Positions 16,798 through 27,065 are shown, counted from the first letter of the stretch. The stretch: DNA of 64,000 nt from Oxalobacteraceae bacterium (GCA_013284265.1 JABTBR010000021.1:1-64000), one strand, 5' to 3'. Made by a program: numbers and translations. The notes: generated by a model from the sequence alone, not told the origin.

Positions 16798-19700
16798 ATG
16801 TTCAATTTCGAGCGCTCCGGACTTAGCCGAAAACTGACCATCATCTCGGTGCTCTCGACCGGCAGCGCCCTGCTATTCGTCTTCATCGCCTTCGCCGCCA
16901 GTTCGGTCGCCAGCCATGGCGAAAGCGAATTGCGCCAGCTCCATTCGCTGGCCGGCGTGATCGGCAACTACAGCATGCCCGCGCTGCGCCAGCGCGACCG
17001 CAGGCTAGCCGGCCAGACCCTGGCGGTGCTGCTGATCGAACCCGATGTGATCCAGGCCGTGCTGTTCGACCGCGACGGCCAGCCGCTGGTGCGCTACACC
17101 GCGCCCGGCCAGGACATCGACACCCTGCCCCTGCCGGGGCTCGATGCGGCGCGCCTGGCCCGCACCGAGAGCAGCAGCGAGCGCAGCGGCCCTGCCTGGA
17201 ACGCCGGCCTGCGCCTCTATCTGCCGCTGCACGATGAACACGACGTCGTCGGCACCCTGGTGATCGACGGCGCGCCGCGCCATGTGTGGAACGATGTCGT
17301 GCTGCGCCTGGCGCTGGCGGCCGCCGCCAGCGCGCTGGCCTTCGCCGTTGCCGTGCTGATGGTGGCGCGCTTCCAGCACAGCATCGCCGATCCCATCGCC
17401 AAGCTGATCGCGGCGGCGCGCCAGGTCAGCTTGGACCATAGCTTCACCGAGCGCATCGAGCACCAGCGCAACGACGAACTGGGCACGCTGATCGACAGTT
17501 TCAACGCCATGCTGACCCAGGTGAACAACCGCGATTCCGCGCTGGCCCAGTACCGCGACCAGCTCGAGCGCCAGGTCAGCCTGCGCACCGAGCAGCTGGA
17601 AAAAGCCAAGAACGCCGCCGAATCGGCCAGCCGCGCCAAGAGCGCCTTCCTGGCCACCATGAGCCATGAAATCCGCACCCCGATGAACGGCGTGCTGGGC
17701 ATGACCGAGCTGCTGCTGGCGACCCCGCTGTCGGAGCGCCAGCGCCACTACACCAGCATGGTGCAGCGCTCCGGTGAAACGCTGCTGGTGATCATCAACG
17801 ACATCCTCGACTTCTCCAAGATCGAGGCGGGCAAGCTGACGGTGGAGTACATCCACTTCAATTTCCGCGAACTGCTCGACGATATCGACCACGTGTTTTC
17901 GCCGCAGGCCCAGGGCAAGGGGCTGCGGCTGGACTTCGCCATCGCCAACGATATCCCGGTGGCCATCTGCGGCGATCCGAACCGCCTGCGCCAGGTGATC
18001 GTCAACCTGCTGGGCAACGCGGTCAAGTTCACCGACGCCGGCCACATCACCGTGCGCGTGGCCGTCACCGCCGAGGATGCGCAATCGGTCAGCCTGCGCT
18101 TCGAGGTGCACGACACCGGCATCGGCGTCTCGCACGAGGCGCGCGCGCGCATCTTCGACTCCTTCTCCCAGGCCGACGGCTCGACCACCCGCAAGCACGG
18201 CGGCACCGGCCTGGGACTGGCGATCTCGCGCCAGCTCGTCGAGCTGATGGGCGGCAGCATCGGTGTCGACACCGCGCTGGGCCAGGGCTCGGTGTTCTGG
18301 TTCGCGGTGCGCTTCGACAAGCGCCGCGTCGATGCCGCCGATCCCGCTTTCGATCCGGCCGCCACCGAGAACTTGCGTGCGCTGGTGATCGATCCCAATG
18401 AATCGAGCCGCGCCGCCTTGCAGCGCCAGCTCGAAGCCTGGCGCATGGCCAGCAGCGGCGCTGGCGACGCCGCCCTGGCGCTGGAACTGCTGCGGCGCGC
18501 CGCCACGGCGGGCGCCGCCTACGACGTGGTCCTGCTCGATATGGAACTGCCGCGCACCAGCGGCCTGGCGCTGGCCGCCACCATCAAGGCCGATCCGGCC
18601 ATCGCCGCCAGCCGCCTGCTGTTGCTCAGCAGCGAACGCGACGCCGCCGACAGCGTGCAGCGGCGCGCCGCCGGCGTCGCCTTCCAGCTGGTCAAACCGG
18701 CGCGCGACTGCGATCTGTACGACTGCATCATTGCGCCGCTGCGCGTGAGCGAGGGCGTGCGGCTGGCCCCGGCCCAGAGCAGCCGCCCCGCGCGGCCGGC
18801 CCGCGCGCGCCAGCGCCGCAAGGTGCTGCTGGCCGAGGACAATCCGGTCAATGTGGAAGTGGCCTGCGCCATGCTCGAAGGACTGGGACTGGAGGTGCGC
18901 CACGCCGTCAATGGCGAACAGGCGCTCGACGAGGTGCGCAGCGACGACTTCGACCTGATCCTGATGGATTGTCAGATGCCGGTGATGGACGGCTTTGCCG
19001 CCACCGCCGAAATCCGCCGCCACGAACAGCAGCAGGGCCGTGCGCGCACCCTGCCCATCATCGCCATCACCGCCAACGCGCTGCAGGGCGACCGCGAATC
19101 CTGCCTGGCCGCCGGCATGGACGACTATCTGAGCAAGCCCTTTACGCAGCAGGACCTGGGCCAGACCATCGCGCGCTGGATCAGCCTGCCGCGCGCGGCC
19201 ACCGTGCACCATGCCGACCTGCCCGACCTGCCCGGCCAATCCGGCCAGGCCGCAGCGAGCGCGGTGGCGCCAGCACCGCGGCAGAGTGCCCGCAGCGCAG
19301 GGGCGCCGTCCGCCAACGTCAAGCCAGCCATGCCTTCCACGCCGGCCGCACGGCCCTCCTCCGCCGCCAAAGCGATCCCGCCCGCGCCCCAGGACGCGGC
19401 CCTGCCAGCCGCGCAGGCGACGCACCCACGCAGTCCGCCGCTGCCGGCACCGATGCCGGACACCGTCGGCATGGTCGCCGGTGCGTCCGCCGGCGCCACC
19501 TCGCCGCCCGGCGTGATCAACCGGCGCGCGCTCGACAACATTCGCGCCCTCAGCAGCGCCAACGGCGCCGCCCTGCTCGAACGCGTGCTGCACGCCTACA
19601 TCGACGACACCCCCAGCCACCTCCAGGCGCTACGCCAGGCGGTGGCCGCCGCCAACACCGCCAGCCTGCGCCGCGTCGCGCACAGCCTCAAGTCCAGCAG

Positions 19701-19863
19701 CGCCAACGTCGGCGCCGACCTGCTGGCGCAGCTGAGCCGCGACATGGAAGCGCTGGGCCGCGATGAACACACCGATGGCGCCGCCGCCCTGCTGAGCGTG
19801 ATGGAACGCGAGTTCAAGGCCGTGCACGCCGCGCTCAATACGATACTAGAAAAGGAAAGCTGA
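16798..19863 (+). CDS. Hybrid sensor histidine kinase (HAMP-HisKA-REC-REC-Hpt)
   Basis: This 1021-aa inner-membrane kinase is laid out like BarA/GacS. TM1 is at about 13-35, a periplasmic sensor of about 125 residues follows, TM2 is at about 160-185, then HAMP. HisKA has the phospho-His near residue 290 (MSHEIRTPMNG), followed by HATPase_c (GTGLGLAISRQLVELMGG). REC1 has Asp about 581 (LLDMELPR) but looks weakly conserved. REC2 has Asp about 724 (LMDCQMPVMDGF). A long Ala/Pro linker leads to an Hpt domain with His about 962 (AHSLKSSSANVG). The next gene starts 1 base after its stop, so the phosphorelay probably ends on that REC-GGDEF-EAL protein. The signal is unknown. Confidence 0.92.
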   Translation: MFNFERSGLSRKLTIISVLSTGSALLFVFIAFAASSVASHGESELRQLHSLAGVIGNYSMPALRQRDRRLAGQTLAVLLIEPDVIQAVLFDRDGQPLVRYTAPGQDIDTLPLPGLDAARLARTESSSERSGPAWNAGLRLYLPLHDEHDVVGTLVIDGAPRHVWNDVVLRLALAAAASALAFAVAVLMVARFQHSIADPIAKLIAAARQVSLDHSFTERIEHQRNDELGTLIDSFNAMLTQVNNRDSALAQYRDQLERQVSLRTEQLEKAKNAAESASRAKSAFLATMSHEIRTPMNGVLGMTELLLATPLSERQRHYTSMVQRSGETLLVIINDILDFSKIEAGKLTVEYIHFNFRELLDDIDHVFSPQAQGKGLRLDFAIANDIPVAICGDPNRLRQVIVNLLGNAVKFTDAGHITVRVAVTAEDAQSVSLRFEVHDTGIGVSHEARARIFDSFSQADGSTTRKHGGTGLGLAISRQLVELMGGSIGVDTALGQGSVFWFAVRFDKRRVDAADPAFDPAATENLRALVIDPNESSRAALQRQLEAWRMASSGAGDAALALELLRRAATAGAAYDVVLLDMELPRTSGLALAATIKADPAIAASRLLLLSSERDAADSVQRRAAGVAFQLVKPARDCDLYDCIIAPLRVSEGVRLAPAQSSRPARPARARQRRKVLLAEDNPVNVEVACAMLEGLGLEVRHAVNGEQALDEVRSDDFDLILMDCQMPVMDGFAATAEIRRHEQQQGRARTLPIIAITANALQGDRESCLAAGMDDYLSKPFTQQDLGQTIARWISLPRAATVHHADLPDLPGQSGQAAASAVAPAPRQSARSAGAPSANVKPAMPSTPAARPSSAAKAIPPAPQDAALPAAQATHPRSPPLPAPMPDTVGMVAGASAGATSPPGVINRRALDNIRALSSANGAALLERVLHAYIDDTPSHLQALRQAVAAANTASLRRVAHSLKSSSANVGADLLAQLSRDMEALGRDEHTDGAAALLSVMEREFKAVHAALNTILEKES

Positions 19864-19864
19864 T

Positions 19865-21994
19865 ATGGCACCGCCCCTCTCCCCCAAACGCGGCCTGGTC
19901 CTGGTCGCCGACGACGATCCCGTCATGCGCCTGCTGATGCTGCAGATGCTTGAACAGGTCGGCCTCGACGTCATCGAAGCGTCCGACGGCCAGCAGGCGC
20001 TGACGCGCTTTCACGACCACCTGCCCGACCTGGTGCTGCTCGACGTCGACATGCCCGGCATGGACGGCTTCGCGGTCTGCCGCGCGATCCGCGAGAGCGA
20101 GCGCGAAGGCACCATCCCCATCATCATGGTCACCGGCGCCGACGAACTCGAAGCCGTCACCCAGGCCTATGAAGTGGGCGCCACCGACTTCGTCTCCAAG
20201 CCGATCAACTGGCCGGTGCTGGGCCACCGCGTGCTCTACGTGCTGCGGGCCAGCGACGCCATCGCGCGCCTGCGCATCGCCGACGCCCACAACCGCGCCG
20301 TGCTGGCCGCGATTCCCGACACCTTCTTCCGCCTCAACCGCGACGGCTACTACCTCGACTACGAGCAGGGCCATGCGCCGCACGCCGCCTTTGCCAGCGC
20401 CCGCTGCGTGGGCCAGCATGTGCGCGCGGTGCTGCCCGGCGACGTGGCCGAACGCCTGCTGGAACAGATGAACACCGTGCTCGACACCCAGCAACTGCGC
20501 TCGGTCGACTACGTGCTGCAGGGCCGCGACGCGCTCCAGCATTTCGAAACCCGGCTGGTCTCCACCGGCACCAACGAAGTACTGGGCATGGTGCGCGACA
20601 TCAGCGAACGCAAACGCACCGAGGAGCAGATCCGCCGGCTGGCCTACTGCGACAGCCTGACCGGCATCCCGAACCGTCAGGCCTTCCTTGAAATGCTGCA
20701 GACCGAACTGGTACGCTCACGCCTGCAGAATAAAAAATTCGCCGTGCTGTTCATGGATCTGGATGCCTTCAAGCGCATCAACGACACGCTCGGCCACAAC
20801 GTCGGCGACCTGCTGCTCAAGACCGTCTCCGAGCGCCTGCGCGAGACCATCCGCCCCAGCGACCTGGTGACCCGCGCCGAACAGCCCGGGAACAACCTGG
20901 CGCGCCTGGGCGGCGACGAGTTCACCATCCTGATTCCCGATCTGGAACGGGTCGAAAACGCCCTCAACGTGGCGCACCGCGTCAAGGAGGCGATGCGCCG
21001 GCCCTTCCTGATCGACGCGCACGAAATCTTCGTCACCGCCAGCATCGGCATCTCGCTGTATCCGCAGGATGGGCAGGACAGCGACTCCCTGCTCAAGTAT
21101 GCCGACACCGCCATGTACCACGCCAAGAACTGCGGCAAGAACAACGCCAAGCTGTACAGCTCCTCGCTGACGATGCAGATCATGAGCCATGTGAAGCTGG
21201 AGGTCGGTCTACGCAAGGCCTTGCAGAACAACGAGCTGTATCTGCTGTACCAGCCGCAGATCGACGTATCGAGCGCGCAGATCGTCGGCGTGGAAGCGCT
21301 GGTGCGCTGGCGCCATCCCGAGCGCGGCATCGTCTCGCCCACCGAATTCATTCCGCTGGCCGAGGAGACCGGCCTGATCGTGCCGATCGGCGAGTGGGTG
21401 CTGCGCACCGCCTGCAACCAGGCGCGCGCCTGGCAGCAGGTCAGCCAGCGCCAGCTGCGCATGGCGGTCAACTTGTCGGCGCGCCAGTTCAAGGACGAGA
21501 ACCTGACCCAGATCGTGCTCTCGGCCCTGCACGACACCGGGTTGGAGCCGCGCCTGCTGGAACTGGAGCTGACCGAAGGCACGCTGATGGACGACGCGCG
21601 CGCCACCATGGCCACGCTGGAGCAGTTGCGCGGCATCGGCGTGCGCCTGTCAATCGACGATTTCGGCACGGGATATTCGTCGATGAATTACCTCAAGCGC
21701 TTCGATGTGCGTGCGCTCAAGATCGACAAGAGTTTTATCAGCGGGCTGCCGCAGGACAGCGAGAACGCGGCCATCACCCGCGCCATCATCGCGATGGCGC
21801 ACGGCTTGAAGATGGTGGTGGTGGCCGAAGGGGTGGAGACCGATGAGCAGCTGCTGCTGCTCGAGCAGTACGGCTGCGATATGGTGCAGGGCTACTACCT
21901 GGGCCATCCCTCGCCGCAGGAGACCATCACGCAGATGCTGCAGGAGCAGTGCAAGCCGCCGCGGCCGGTGCAGGCCAAGCTGCCGCTGGTGTAG
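19865..21994 (+). CDS. REC-PAS-GGDEF-EAL response regulator
   Basis: This 709-aa protein has a receiver domain (about 8-125; phospho-Asp near residue 60 in LLDVDMPGMDG, Lys in SKPIN), a PAS-like region (about 145-250), a GGDEF domain with intact RLGGDEF near residue 348, and an EAL domain with all catalytic motifs ([43 protein letters not shown]). The RxxD-like site before GGDEF is separated from it by an extra loop (EQPGNNLA). It is cytosolic. It is translated 1 base after the hybrid kinase, so it is its likely output, coupling an external signal to cyclic-di-GMP level. Confidence 0.94.
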   Translation: MAPPLSPKRGLVLVADDDPVMRLLMLQMLEQVGLDVIEASDGQQALTRFHDHLPDLVLLDVDMPGMDGFAVCRAIRESEREGTIPIIMVTGADELEAVTQAYEVGATDFVSKPINWPVLGHRVLYVLRASDAIARLRIADAHNRAVLAAIPDTFFRLNRDGYYLDYEQGHAPHAAFASARCVGQHVRAVLPGDVAERLLEQMNTVLDTQQLRSVDYVLQGRDALQHFETRLVSTGTNEVLGMVRDISERKRTEEQIRRLAYCDSLTGIPNRQAFLEMLQTELVRSRLQNKKFAVLFMDLDAFKRINDTLGHNVGDLLLKTVSERLRETIRPSDLVTRAEQPGNNLARLGGDEFTILIPDLERVENALNVAHRVKEAMRRPFLIDAHEIFVTASIGISLYPQDGQDSDSLLKYADTAMYHAKNCGKNNAKLYSSSLTMQIMSHVKLEVGLRKALQNNELYLLYQPQIDVSSAQIVGVEALVRWRHPERGIVSPTEFIPLAEETGLIVPIGEWVLRTACNQARAWQQVSQRQLRMAVNLSARQFKDENLTQIVLSALHDTGLEPRLLELELTEGTLMDDARATMATLEQLRGIGVRLSIDDFGTGYSSMNYLKRFDVRALKIDKSFISGLPQDSENAAITRAIIAMAHGLKMVVVAEGVETDEQLLLLEQYGCDMVQGYYLGHPSPQETITQMLQEQCKPPRPVQAKLPLV

Positions 21995-22034
21995 AAGTAG
22001 GCCATGGCTACCCGCATGCCGCCTTCCTCATTAG

Positions 22035-22100
22035 AACCGACGGCAAAGAGCTGGGGTACGACCCGCCGGGTCGTCCCCCGGGGTTACGCCCTGGGTTTTA
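22035..22100 (+). repeat. Dispersed palindromic repeat, copy 2
   Basis: It shares the left end (ACGGCAAAGAGCTGGGG), the hairpin core GGGTACGACCCG with CGGGTCGTCCCC, and the right end GGTTACGCCCTGGGTTTT with copy 1, in the same orientation. It lies between two convergent genes, 40 bases after the stop at 21994. Confidence 0.78.
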
Positions 22101-22118
22101 AAGGCGGCGGCAGCCCAT

Positions 22119-23336
22119 TCAGATCACCCCATCACGCTTAAACTTGGCGATATCTTCCTCGTCATAGCCCAAACCGGCCAGCACGTCCGCATTGTGCTCG
22201 CCCAGCGTCGGCCCCAGCCACTTGGTCTTGCCCGGCGTGGCCGACAGCTTCGGCGAGATCGCCGGCAGCTTGACCGGCGTCCCATCGGCGAAGTGGTGCT
22301 GCTCGAACATCTCGCGCGCCAGGAATTGCGGGTCGCTCATCATGTCGCGCACCGAGTAGATCTTGCTGGCCGGGACATCGGCCGCCTTCAGCACATGCAA
22401 GGCCTGATCGATCAGCTGGGTATCGCACCAGGCCTGGATCGCCGCATCGATTTCCGCCGTGCGCGGCACCCGCCCATCATTGCGCGCCAATTGCGGATCG
22501 CCCGCCAGGTCGATGCGGCCAATGGCCAGCATCAGGCGCTTGAAGATCGCGTCGCCATTGCCGGCGATGACGATGTTGTCGCCCTCGCTGGTGGTATAGG
22601 TATTCGATGGCACGATGCCCGGCAGCGCGCCGCCGGTACGCTCGCGCACCACGCCGGCGTGGTCGAACTCCGGCACCAGCGATTCCATCAGATTGAACAC
22701 GGACTCGTACAACGCCACGTCCACCATCTGGCCCTGCCCTTCCTTGCGGCCGCCGCTGGCATCGCGGTGGCGCAGCGCCATCATCGCACCGATCACCCCG
22801 TGCAGGGCCGCGACCGAATCGCCGATCGAGATGCCGACCCGCACCGGCGGCCGGTCCGGATGGCCCGACACATAGCGCAAGCCGCCCATCGACTCGCCCA
22901 CCGCGCCGAAGCCCGGCAGGTCCTTCATCGGCCCGGTCTGGCCGAAGCCGGACAGGCGCACCATGATGGTGGCCGGGTTGACGGCCTTGAGCTGCTCGTA
23001 GCCCAGCTCCCACTTTTCCAGCACGCCGGGACGGTAGTTCTCGATGATGATGTCCGCTTCCAGCGCCAGCTGGCGCGCGATCGCGCGGCCACGCGCATCC
23101 TTCAGATTCAGCGTCAGGCTTTTCTTGTTGCGCGCCTGGACCGACCACCACAGCGAGGTGCCGTCCTTGAGCACGCGCCACTGGCGGATCGGGTCGCCGC
23201 CTTCGGGCGATTCGATCTTGATCACGTCGGCGCCGAATTCGGCCAGCATGCGGGCGCAGAAAGGCCCTGCGATCAGGGTGCCCAGTTCGAGCACCTTGAT
23301 ACCGGCCAGCGGGCCGGAAGAAACGGGAAGTGTCAT
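22119..23336 (-). CDS. CaiB/BaiF-family CoA-transferase
   Basis: This 405-aa class III CoA-transferase has the N-terminal GIKVLELGTLIAGPFCARML and GADVIKIESPEGGDPIR blocks, and LNLKDARGRAIARQLALEADII in the second segment. The catalytic Asp usually lies near residue 170. It transfers CoA between carboxylates such as succinate or formate and an organic acid. The start at 23336 lies 4 bases after the recR stop, so it is the last gene of the dnaX-ybaB-recR unit or is cotranscribed with it. The substrate is not deducible. It is cytosolic, and the length is typical. Confidence 0.9.
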   Translation of the reverse strand: MTLPVSSGPLAGIKVLELGTLIAGPFCARMLAEFGADVIKIESPEGGDPIRQWRVLKDGTSLWWSVQARNKKSLTLNLKDARGRAIARQLALEADIIIENYRPGVLEKWELGYEQLKAVNPATIMVRLSGFGQTGPMKDLPGFGAVGESMGGLRYVSGHPDRPPVRVGISIGDSVAALHGVIGAMMALRHRDASGGRKEGQGQMVDVALYESVFNLMESLVPEFDHAGVVRERTGGALPGIVPSNTYTTSEGDNIVIAGNGDAIFKRLMLAIGRIDLAGDPQLARNDGRVPRTAEIDAAIQAWCDTQLIDQALHVLKAADVPASKIYSVRDMMSDPQFLAREMFEQHHFADGTPVKLPAISPKLSATPGKTKWLGPTLGEHNADVLAGLGYDEEDIAKFKRDGVI

Positions 23337-23340
23337 GAGG

Positions 23341-23931
23341 TCAGGTCGTCCTGCGGTCGAGCATCGCGCGGGCGATCGTGCCCGCGTCGACGTATTCCAG
23401 TTCGCCGCCGACCGGCACACCGCGCGCCAGCCGGCTCACTTTGAGGCCGCGCGCCTTCAGCATCTCGCTGATGTAGTGCGCGGTCGCCTCGCCTTCGTTG
23501 GTGAAGTTGGTCGCCAGGACCACCTCGCCCACCTGGCCGTCGGTGGCGCGCGCCACCAGCTTTTCCAGATGGATGTCCTTCGGCCCGATGCCGTCCAGCG
23601 GCGACAGGCGCCCCATCAGCACGAAGTACAGGCCCTTGTAGGTCAGCGTCTGCTCGATCATCAGCTGATCGGCTGGCGTCTCCACCACGCACAGCAGATG
23701 GATGTCGCGGCCGCTGTCGCTGCAGGTGCTGCATACCTCGTCTTCGGTGAAGGTATTGCACAGGGCGCAGTGATGCACCGCCTCCACCGCCTGCTGCAGC
23801 GCGCGCGCCAGCATGGCCGCACCGTCGCGGTCATGCTGGAGCAGATGGAAAGCCATGCGCTGGGCCGACTTGGGGCCGATGCCGGGCAGCCGGCGCAGCG
23901 CTTCGGTCAGGAACTCAAGCGACTTGGACAT
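23341..23931 (-). CDS. recR: Recombination protein RecR
   Basis: This 196-aa protein is the standard length for RecR. The N-terminal helix-hairpin-helix reads [21 protein letters not shown] Cys4 zinc finger spans about residues 57-72 (CALCNTF...CSTCSD), followed by a Toprim domain ([16 protein letters not shown]) and a C-terminal Walker-B-like region. It works with RecF and RecO to load RecA on gapped DNA. The start is 26 bases after ybaB, forming the conserved dnaX-ybaB-recR cluster. Confidence 0.98.
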   Translation of the reverse strand: MSKSLEFLTEALRRLPGIGPKSAQRMAFHLLQHDRDGAAMLARALQQAVEAVHHCALCNTFTEDEVCSTCSDSGRDIHLLCVVETPADQLMIEQTLTYKGLYFVLMGRLSPLDGIGPKDIHLEKLVARATDGQVGEVVLATNFTNEGEATAHYISEMLKARGLKVSRLARGVPVGGELEYVDAGTIARAMLDRRTT

Positions 23932-23957
23932 GAAGGCGGCTTACCCGGCGGCCTTCC

Positions 23958-24284
23958 TTAGAAAGGCATCTTGAAGCCGGCAGGCAGATTCATGCCCGAG
24001 GTCAGGCCGCCCAGTTTTTCGGCGGAGGTGGCTTCGGCCTTGCGCACGGCGTCGTTGAAGGCGGCGGCGACCAGGTCTTCCAGCATGTCCTTGTCGTCGG
24101 CCAGCAGCGACGGATCGATGGTAACGCGCTTGACGTCGTTCTTGCAGGTCATGAGCACCTTCACCATGCCGGCGCCGGACTGGCCTTCGACTTCGATCAG
24201 GGCCAGCTGGTCCTGGGCTTTTTTCATATTGTCCTGCATTGCCTGTGCTTGTTTCATCAGGCCAGCCAGTTGGTTCTTCATCAT
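23958..24284 (-). CDS. ybaB: YbaB/EbfC nucleoid-associated protein
   Basis: This 108-aa protein has the characteristic [23 protein letters not shown] coiled N-terminus, the [18 protein letters not shown] beta core and a C-terminal [12 protein letters not shown]. It binds DNA as a dimer and is nearly always between dnaX and recR. It lies 53 bases after the dnaX stop and within the same transcript. The exact length matches the family. Confidence 0.97.
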   Translation of the reverse strand: MMKNQLAGLMKQAQAMQDNMKKAQDQLALIEVEGQSGAGMVKVLMTCKNDVKRVTIDPSLLADDKDMLEDLVAAAFNDAVRKAEATSAEKLGGLTSGMNLPAGFKMPF

Positions 24285-24337
24285 GATGGTGTTCTCCGTA
24301 GATTAATTAGGGACAGAAAAATGGGGACAAAACAGGG

Positions 24338-26971
24338 TCAGCCTGCCATCGCGGCCGCGGCCGGAGGCGGCACGATCGAGCCGGGCACGATAAAGGCGCC
24401 GAACTCGCGGATCATGCTGTTGACGAAAGGATCGTTGGCGATGGTGTCCTCGGCGGCGCGCTGGCAGGCAGCGCGGTGCGCCTGCGCTTCCGCGCTGGCC
24501 GTGTACCAGACCGCGCCGAGCTCCGTTTCCACCCGCAGCGCGCGGCCAAAGCGTTCGGTCAGGGCGATCGTCAGCTTTTCCACATTGCCGGGCGTGCGCC
24601 AGGTTTCGATCGGGACGCGCAGATTGAACACGACGGTGTTGCCGTCCATGCCGCAGCCGGTCATCTCGGCCTGCATCGCCAACTGCTGCGCCACACCACG
24701 CAAAGGCAGTAGCGCCGCCACGGCGGGCCAGTTGCCGTCCCAGTCCAGATGTGGAACCGGTGTGATCACATAGGGATACGGCGCCTTGAGCGGCGCCGGC
24801 GCCGCGCGGGCCGGCATCACGACAGCCTGCTGCATCTGATCGGCGGGCGCCGTCTGGGCTACCGCCGTATCGTCGGAAAATTCGGTGACCCAGGGCGGCA
24901 GATCGTCTTCCTCGGCGGCCTGCTGCATTGCCTGGGGTGCCGCCTGCATCGCCTGGGGAGCCGCCTGCATGGGCTGAGCGGCCGGCTGCATCGACTGCGC
25001 CGCGGCTTGCGCGTAGTCCGCTTGCGGCGCCAGCTGATGCGTCGGCGCTTGCTCCGTTTGAGCGCTCGCCGCGCCATATGGAGCGGCCTGAGTGGGCATA
25101 GGCTGCGGCTGGATGGCTGACGCGGCACTACGCTGCTGCGCCGGCGCTTCCAGCACCGCGGTCTGGCCGCCGCCGAAGGCCGCTTCAGGCGGACTGTCTT
25201 CCCATGGTGCCGGGCGCCGCGCTGGCGCAGGCTCGCTCGGCTGCTCGATTACTGGCGCAGCGGCCGGTGCAAGCTGCGCAGGTGCCGGAGCCGGCACAGC
25301 CGCAACAGGCGCCGCCTGCACTGGCGCCGCCGCTGGTGCGCAAGCCGGTTCGCTTGACGGTGCCGGACGACCGCCGGTCTTGGACGCGGCGCGTGCCGCT
25401 TCCAGCGCCGCGTTCAACGCGGCCCGCGCGGGACTGATGGCTCCAGCACCGGAGGCCGCAGCGCTGGCGGCATGCTGTGCTGGCGCGGCATACGGTGCGG
25501 GTGCGGGTGCTGGTGCCTGCGCGGGTGCCGCAGCCGGTGTCGCGACATGAGCCGCCGCCGGCATCGCCGCTGGCGCCGCAGCCTGCGGCGCAAACGCATC
25601 CGCTGGAGCAGCCGGTGCCGCGGGTCGCGACGCGGGATAGTTTGCGGCTGGCGCGGCAGCAACCGATGCGGGCGCCGCTTCCGCGCGCGCCATCGCTGCG
25701 GCGGCACCTGCGACCACCGCCGCAGGCGTCACGCTGGCATGGCTGGCGCCCGCTTGCGCGGCGGCGCGTGCCGCCGGCGCCGCACCGCGTGCGGCAGCGG
25801 CAGCGGCAGCGGCCGCACCTGCGCGTCCACCAACGGCTGGCGCGGCGACAGGAACGCCTTCGGCGCCGCCTATGCCGGGCCGAAAGGCCAGCATGCGCAG
25901 CAACGTCATCGAGAAGCCCGCATATTCATCCGGCGCCAGGCCCAGCTCATTGCGGCCATGCACGGCGATCTGATAGTACAGCTGCACTTCTTCCGCATCA
26001 AAGGCCGCGGCCAGGCGCACGATATCGGCATATTCGGGCAAGTCCGTTGGCAGCGCCGCAGGCACCGTCTGCGCCAGCGCGATCCGGTGCAGCAAGGTAC
26101 CCAGGTCCTGCAAGGCGCCGTTGTACGACAGGCTGCGTGTGGCCATTTCATCGGCCACCGCCAGCAGGTCGGCGCCATCCTGATTGGCCAGCGCGTCGAG
26201 CAAGCGCACCAGATACGACTGGTCCAGCGCGCCCAGCATGCCCTGCACCGCATCCAGCGTCACTTCGCCGGCCGCATAGGCGATCGCCTGGTCGGTCAGC
26301 GACAATGCGTCGCGCATCGAACCGTGCGCCCCCTGCGCCAGCAGGCGCAAGGCCGGCTGTTCGAAGGCGATGCCTTCCTGGCCCAGGATATTGTCCAGAT
26401 GGCTGATGATATGCCCCGGCGGCATCTGCTTCAGATTGAACTGCAGGCAGCGCGACAGCACGGTGACGGGAATCTTTTGCGGATCGGTGGTCGCCAGGAT
26501 GAACTTGACGTGCTCCGGCGGTTCTTCCAGCGTCTTCAGCATCGAGTTGAAGGCGTGGTTGGTCAGCATGTGCACCTCATCGATCATATAGACCTTGAAG
26601 CGCGCATTCGACGGTGCGTACACCGCCTGCTCCAGCAACTGCGCCATTTCGTCCACGCCGCGGTTCGACGCCGCATCCATCTCTATATAGTCGACGAAGC
26701 GGCCCGCATCGATCGCCGTACAGGCTTCGCACACGCCGCAGGGCGTAGCGGTGATGCCGCCATTACCGTCCGGCCCGATGCAGTTGAGCGATTTGGCCAG
26801 AATCCGCGACAGCGTCGTCTTGCCCACACCGCGCGTTCCGGTGAACAGATAGGCATGGTGCAGGCGGCCGCTGTGCAGCGCATGCGTGAGCGCGCGCACG
26901 ACGTGCTCCTGGCCGACGAGCGTTTCGAAATTCTTGGGGCGGTATTTGCGGGCGAGGACTTGATAGGACAT
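24338..26971 (-). CDS. dnaX: DNA polymerase III tau/gamma subunit
   Basis: This 877-aa clamp-loader ATPase has the N-terminal motif YRPKNFETLVGQEHVVRAL, Walker A GTRGVGKTT near residue 50, a zinc module (CGVCEAC), Walker B DEVHML, and the arginine-finger sensor region. A very long Ala/Pro/Gln-rich linker (about 380-740) carries in-frame low-complexity runs, and a conserved tau C-terminal domain follows (about 750-877; HLDWDGNWPA). No A-AAA-AAG slippery heptamer was found, so there is no sign of a programmed frameshift making gamma. It is the first gene of the recR cluster, just downstream of 4.5S RNA. Confidence 0.97.
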   Translation of the reverse strand: MSYQVLARKYRPKNFETLVGQEHVVRALTHALHSGRLHHAYLFTGTRGVGKTTLSRILAKSLNCIGPDGNGGITATPCGVCEACTAIDAGRFVDYIEMDAASNRGVDEMAQLLEQAVYAPSNARFKVYMIDEVHMLTNHAFNSMLKTLEEPPEHVKFILATTDPQKIPVTVLSRCLQFNLKQMPPGHIISHLDNILGQEGIAFEQPALRLLAQGAHGSMRDALSLTDQAIAYAAGEVTLDAVQGMLGALDQSYLVRLLDALANQDGADLLAVADEMATRSLSYNGALQDLGTLLHRIALAQTVPAALPTDLPEYADIVRLAAAFDAEEVQLYYQIAVHGRNELGLAPDEYAGFSMTLLRMLAFRPGIGGAEGVPVAAPAVGGRAGAAAAAAAAARGAAPAARAAAQAGASHASVTPAAVVAGAAAAMARAEAAPASVAAAPAANYPASRPAAPAAPADAFAPQAAAPAAMPAAAHVATPAAAPAQAPAPAPAPYAAPAQHAASAAASGAGAISPARAALNAALEAARAASKTGGRPAPSSEPACAPAAAPVQAAPVAAVPAPAPAQLAPAAAPVIEQPSEPAPARRPAPWEDSPPEAAFGGGQTAVLEAPAQQRSAASAIQPQPMPTQAAPYGAASAQTEQAPTHQLAPQADYAQAAAQSMQPAAQPMQAAPQAMQAAPQAMQQAAEEDDLPPWVTEFSDDTAVAQTAPADQMQQAVVMPARAAPAPLKAPYPYVITPVPHLDWDGNWPAVAALLPLRGVAQQLAMQAEMTGCGMDGNTVVFNLRVPIETWRTPGNVEKLTIALTERFGRALRVETELGAVWYTASAEAQAHRAACQRAAEDTIANDPFVNSMIREFGAFIVPGSIVPPPAAAAMAG

Positions 26972-27017
26972 GCTGAGATTTTACCGTTAATAGCGAATGG
27001 AGTGCTCACGCTGCGGA

Positions 27018-27044
27018 AACAAAAAAAGCTGCCGAAGCAGCTTT
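27018..27044 (-). terminator. Terminator of 4.5S RNA
   Basis: On the minus strand, AAAGCTGC pairs with GCAGCTTT around a TTCG loop (27044-27025) and continues into a T-run (27024-27018). It lies after the 4.5S RNA and before the dnaX start. Confidence 0.8.
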
Positions 27045-27065
27045 CTGAGTATGTATCCCGAAGGA

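Noticed and set aside
24338-26971. Programmed frameshift in dnaX for a gamma subunit
   Set aside because: No A-AAA-AAG heptamer was found by reading the coding strand; the tau form is intact.
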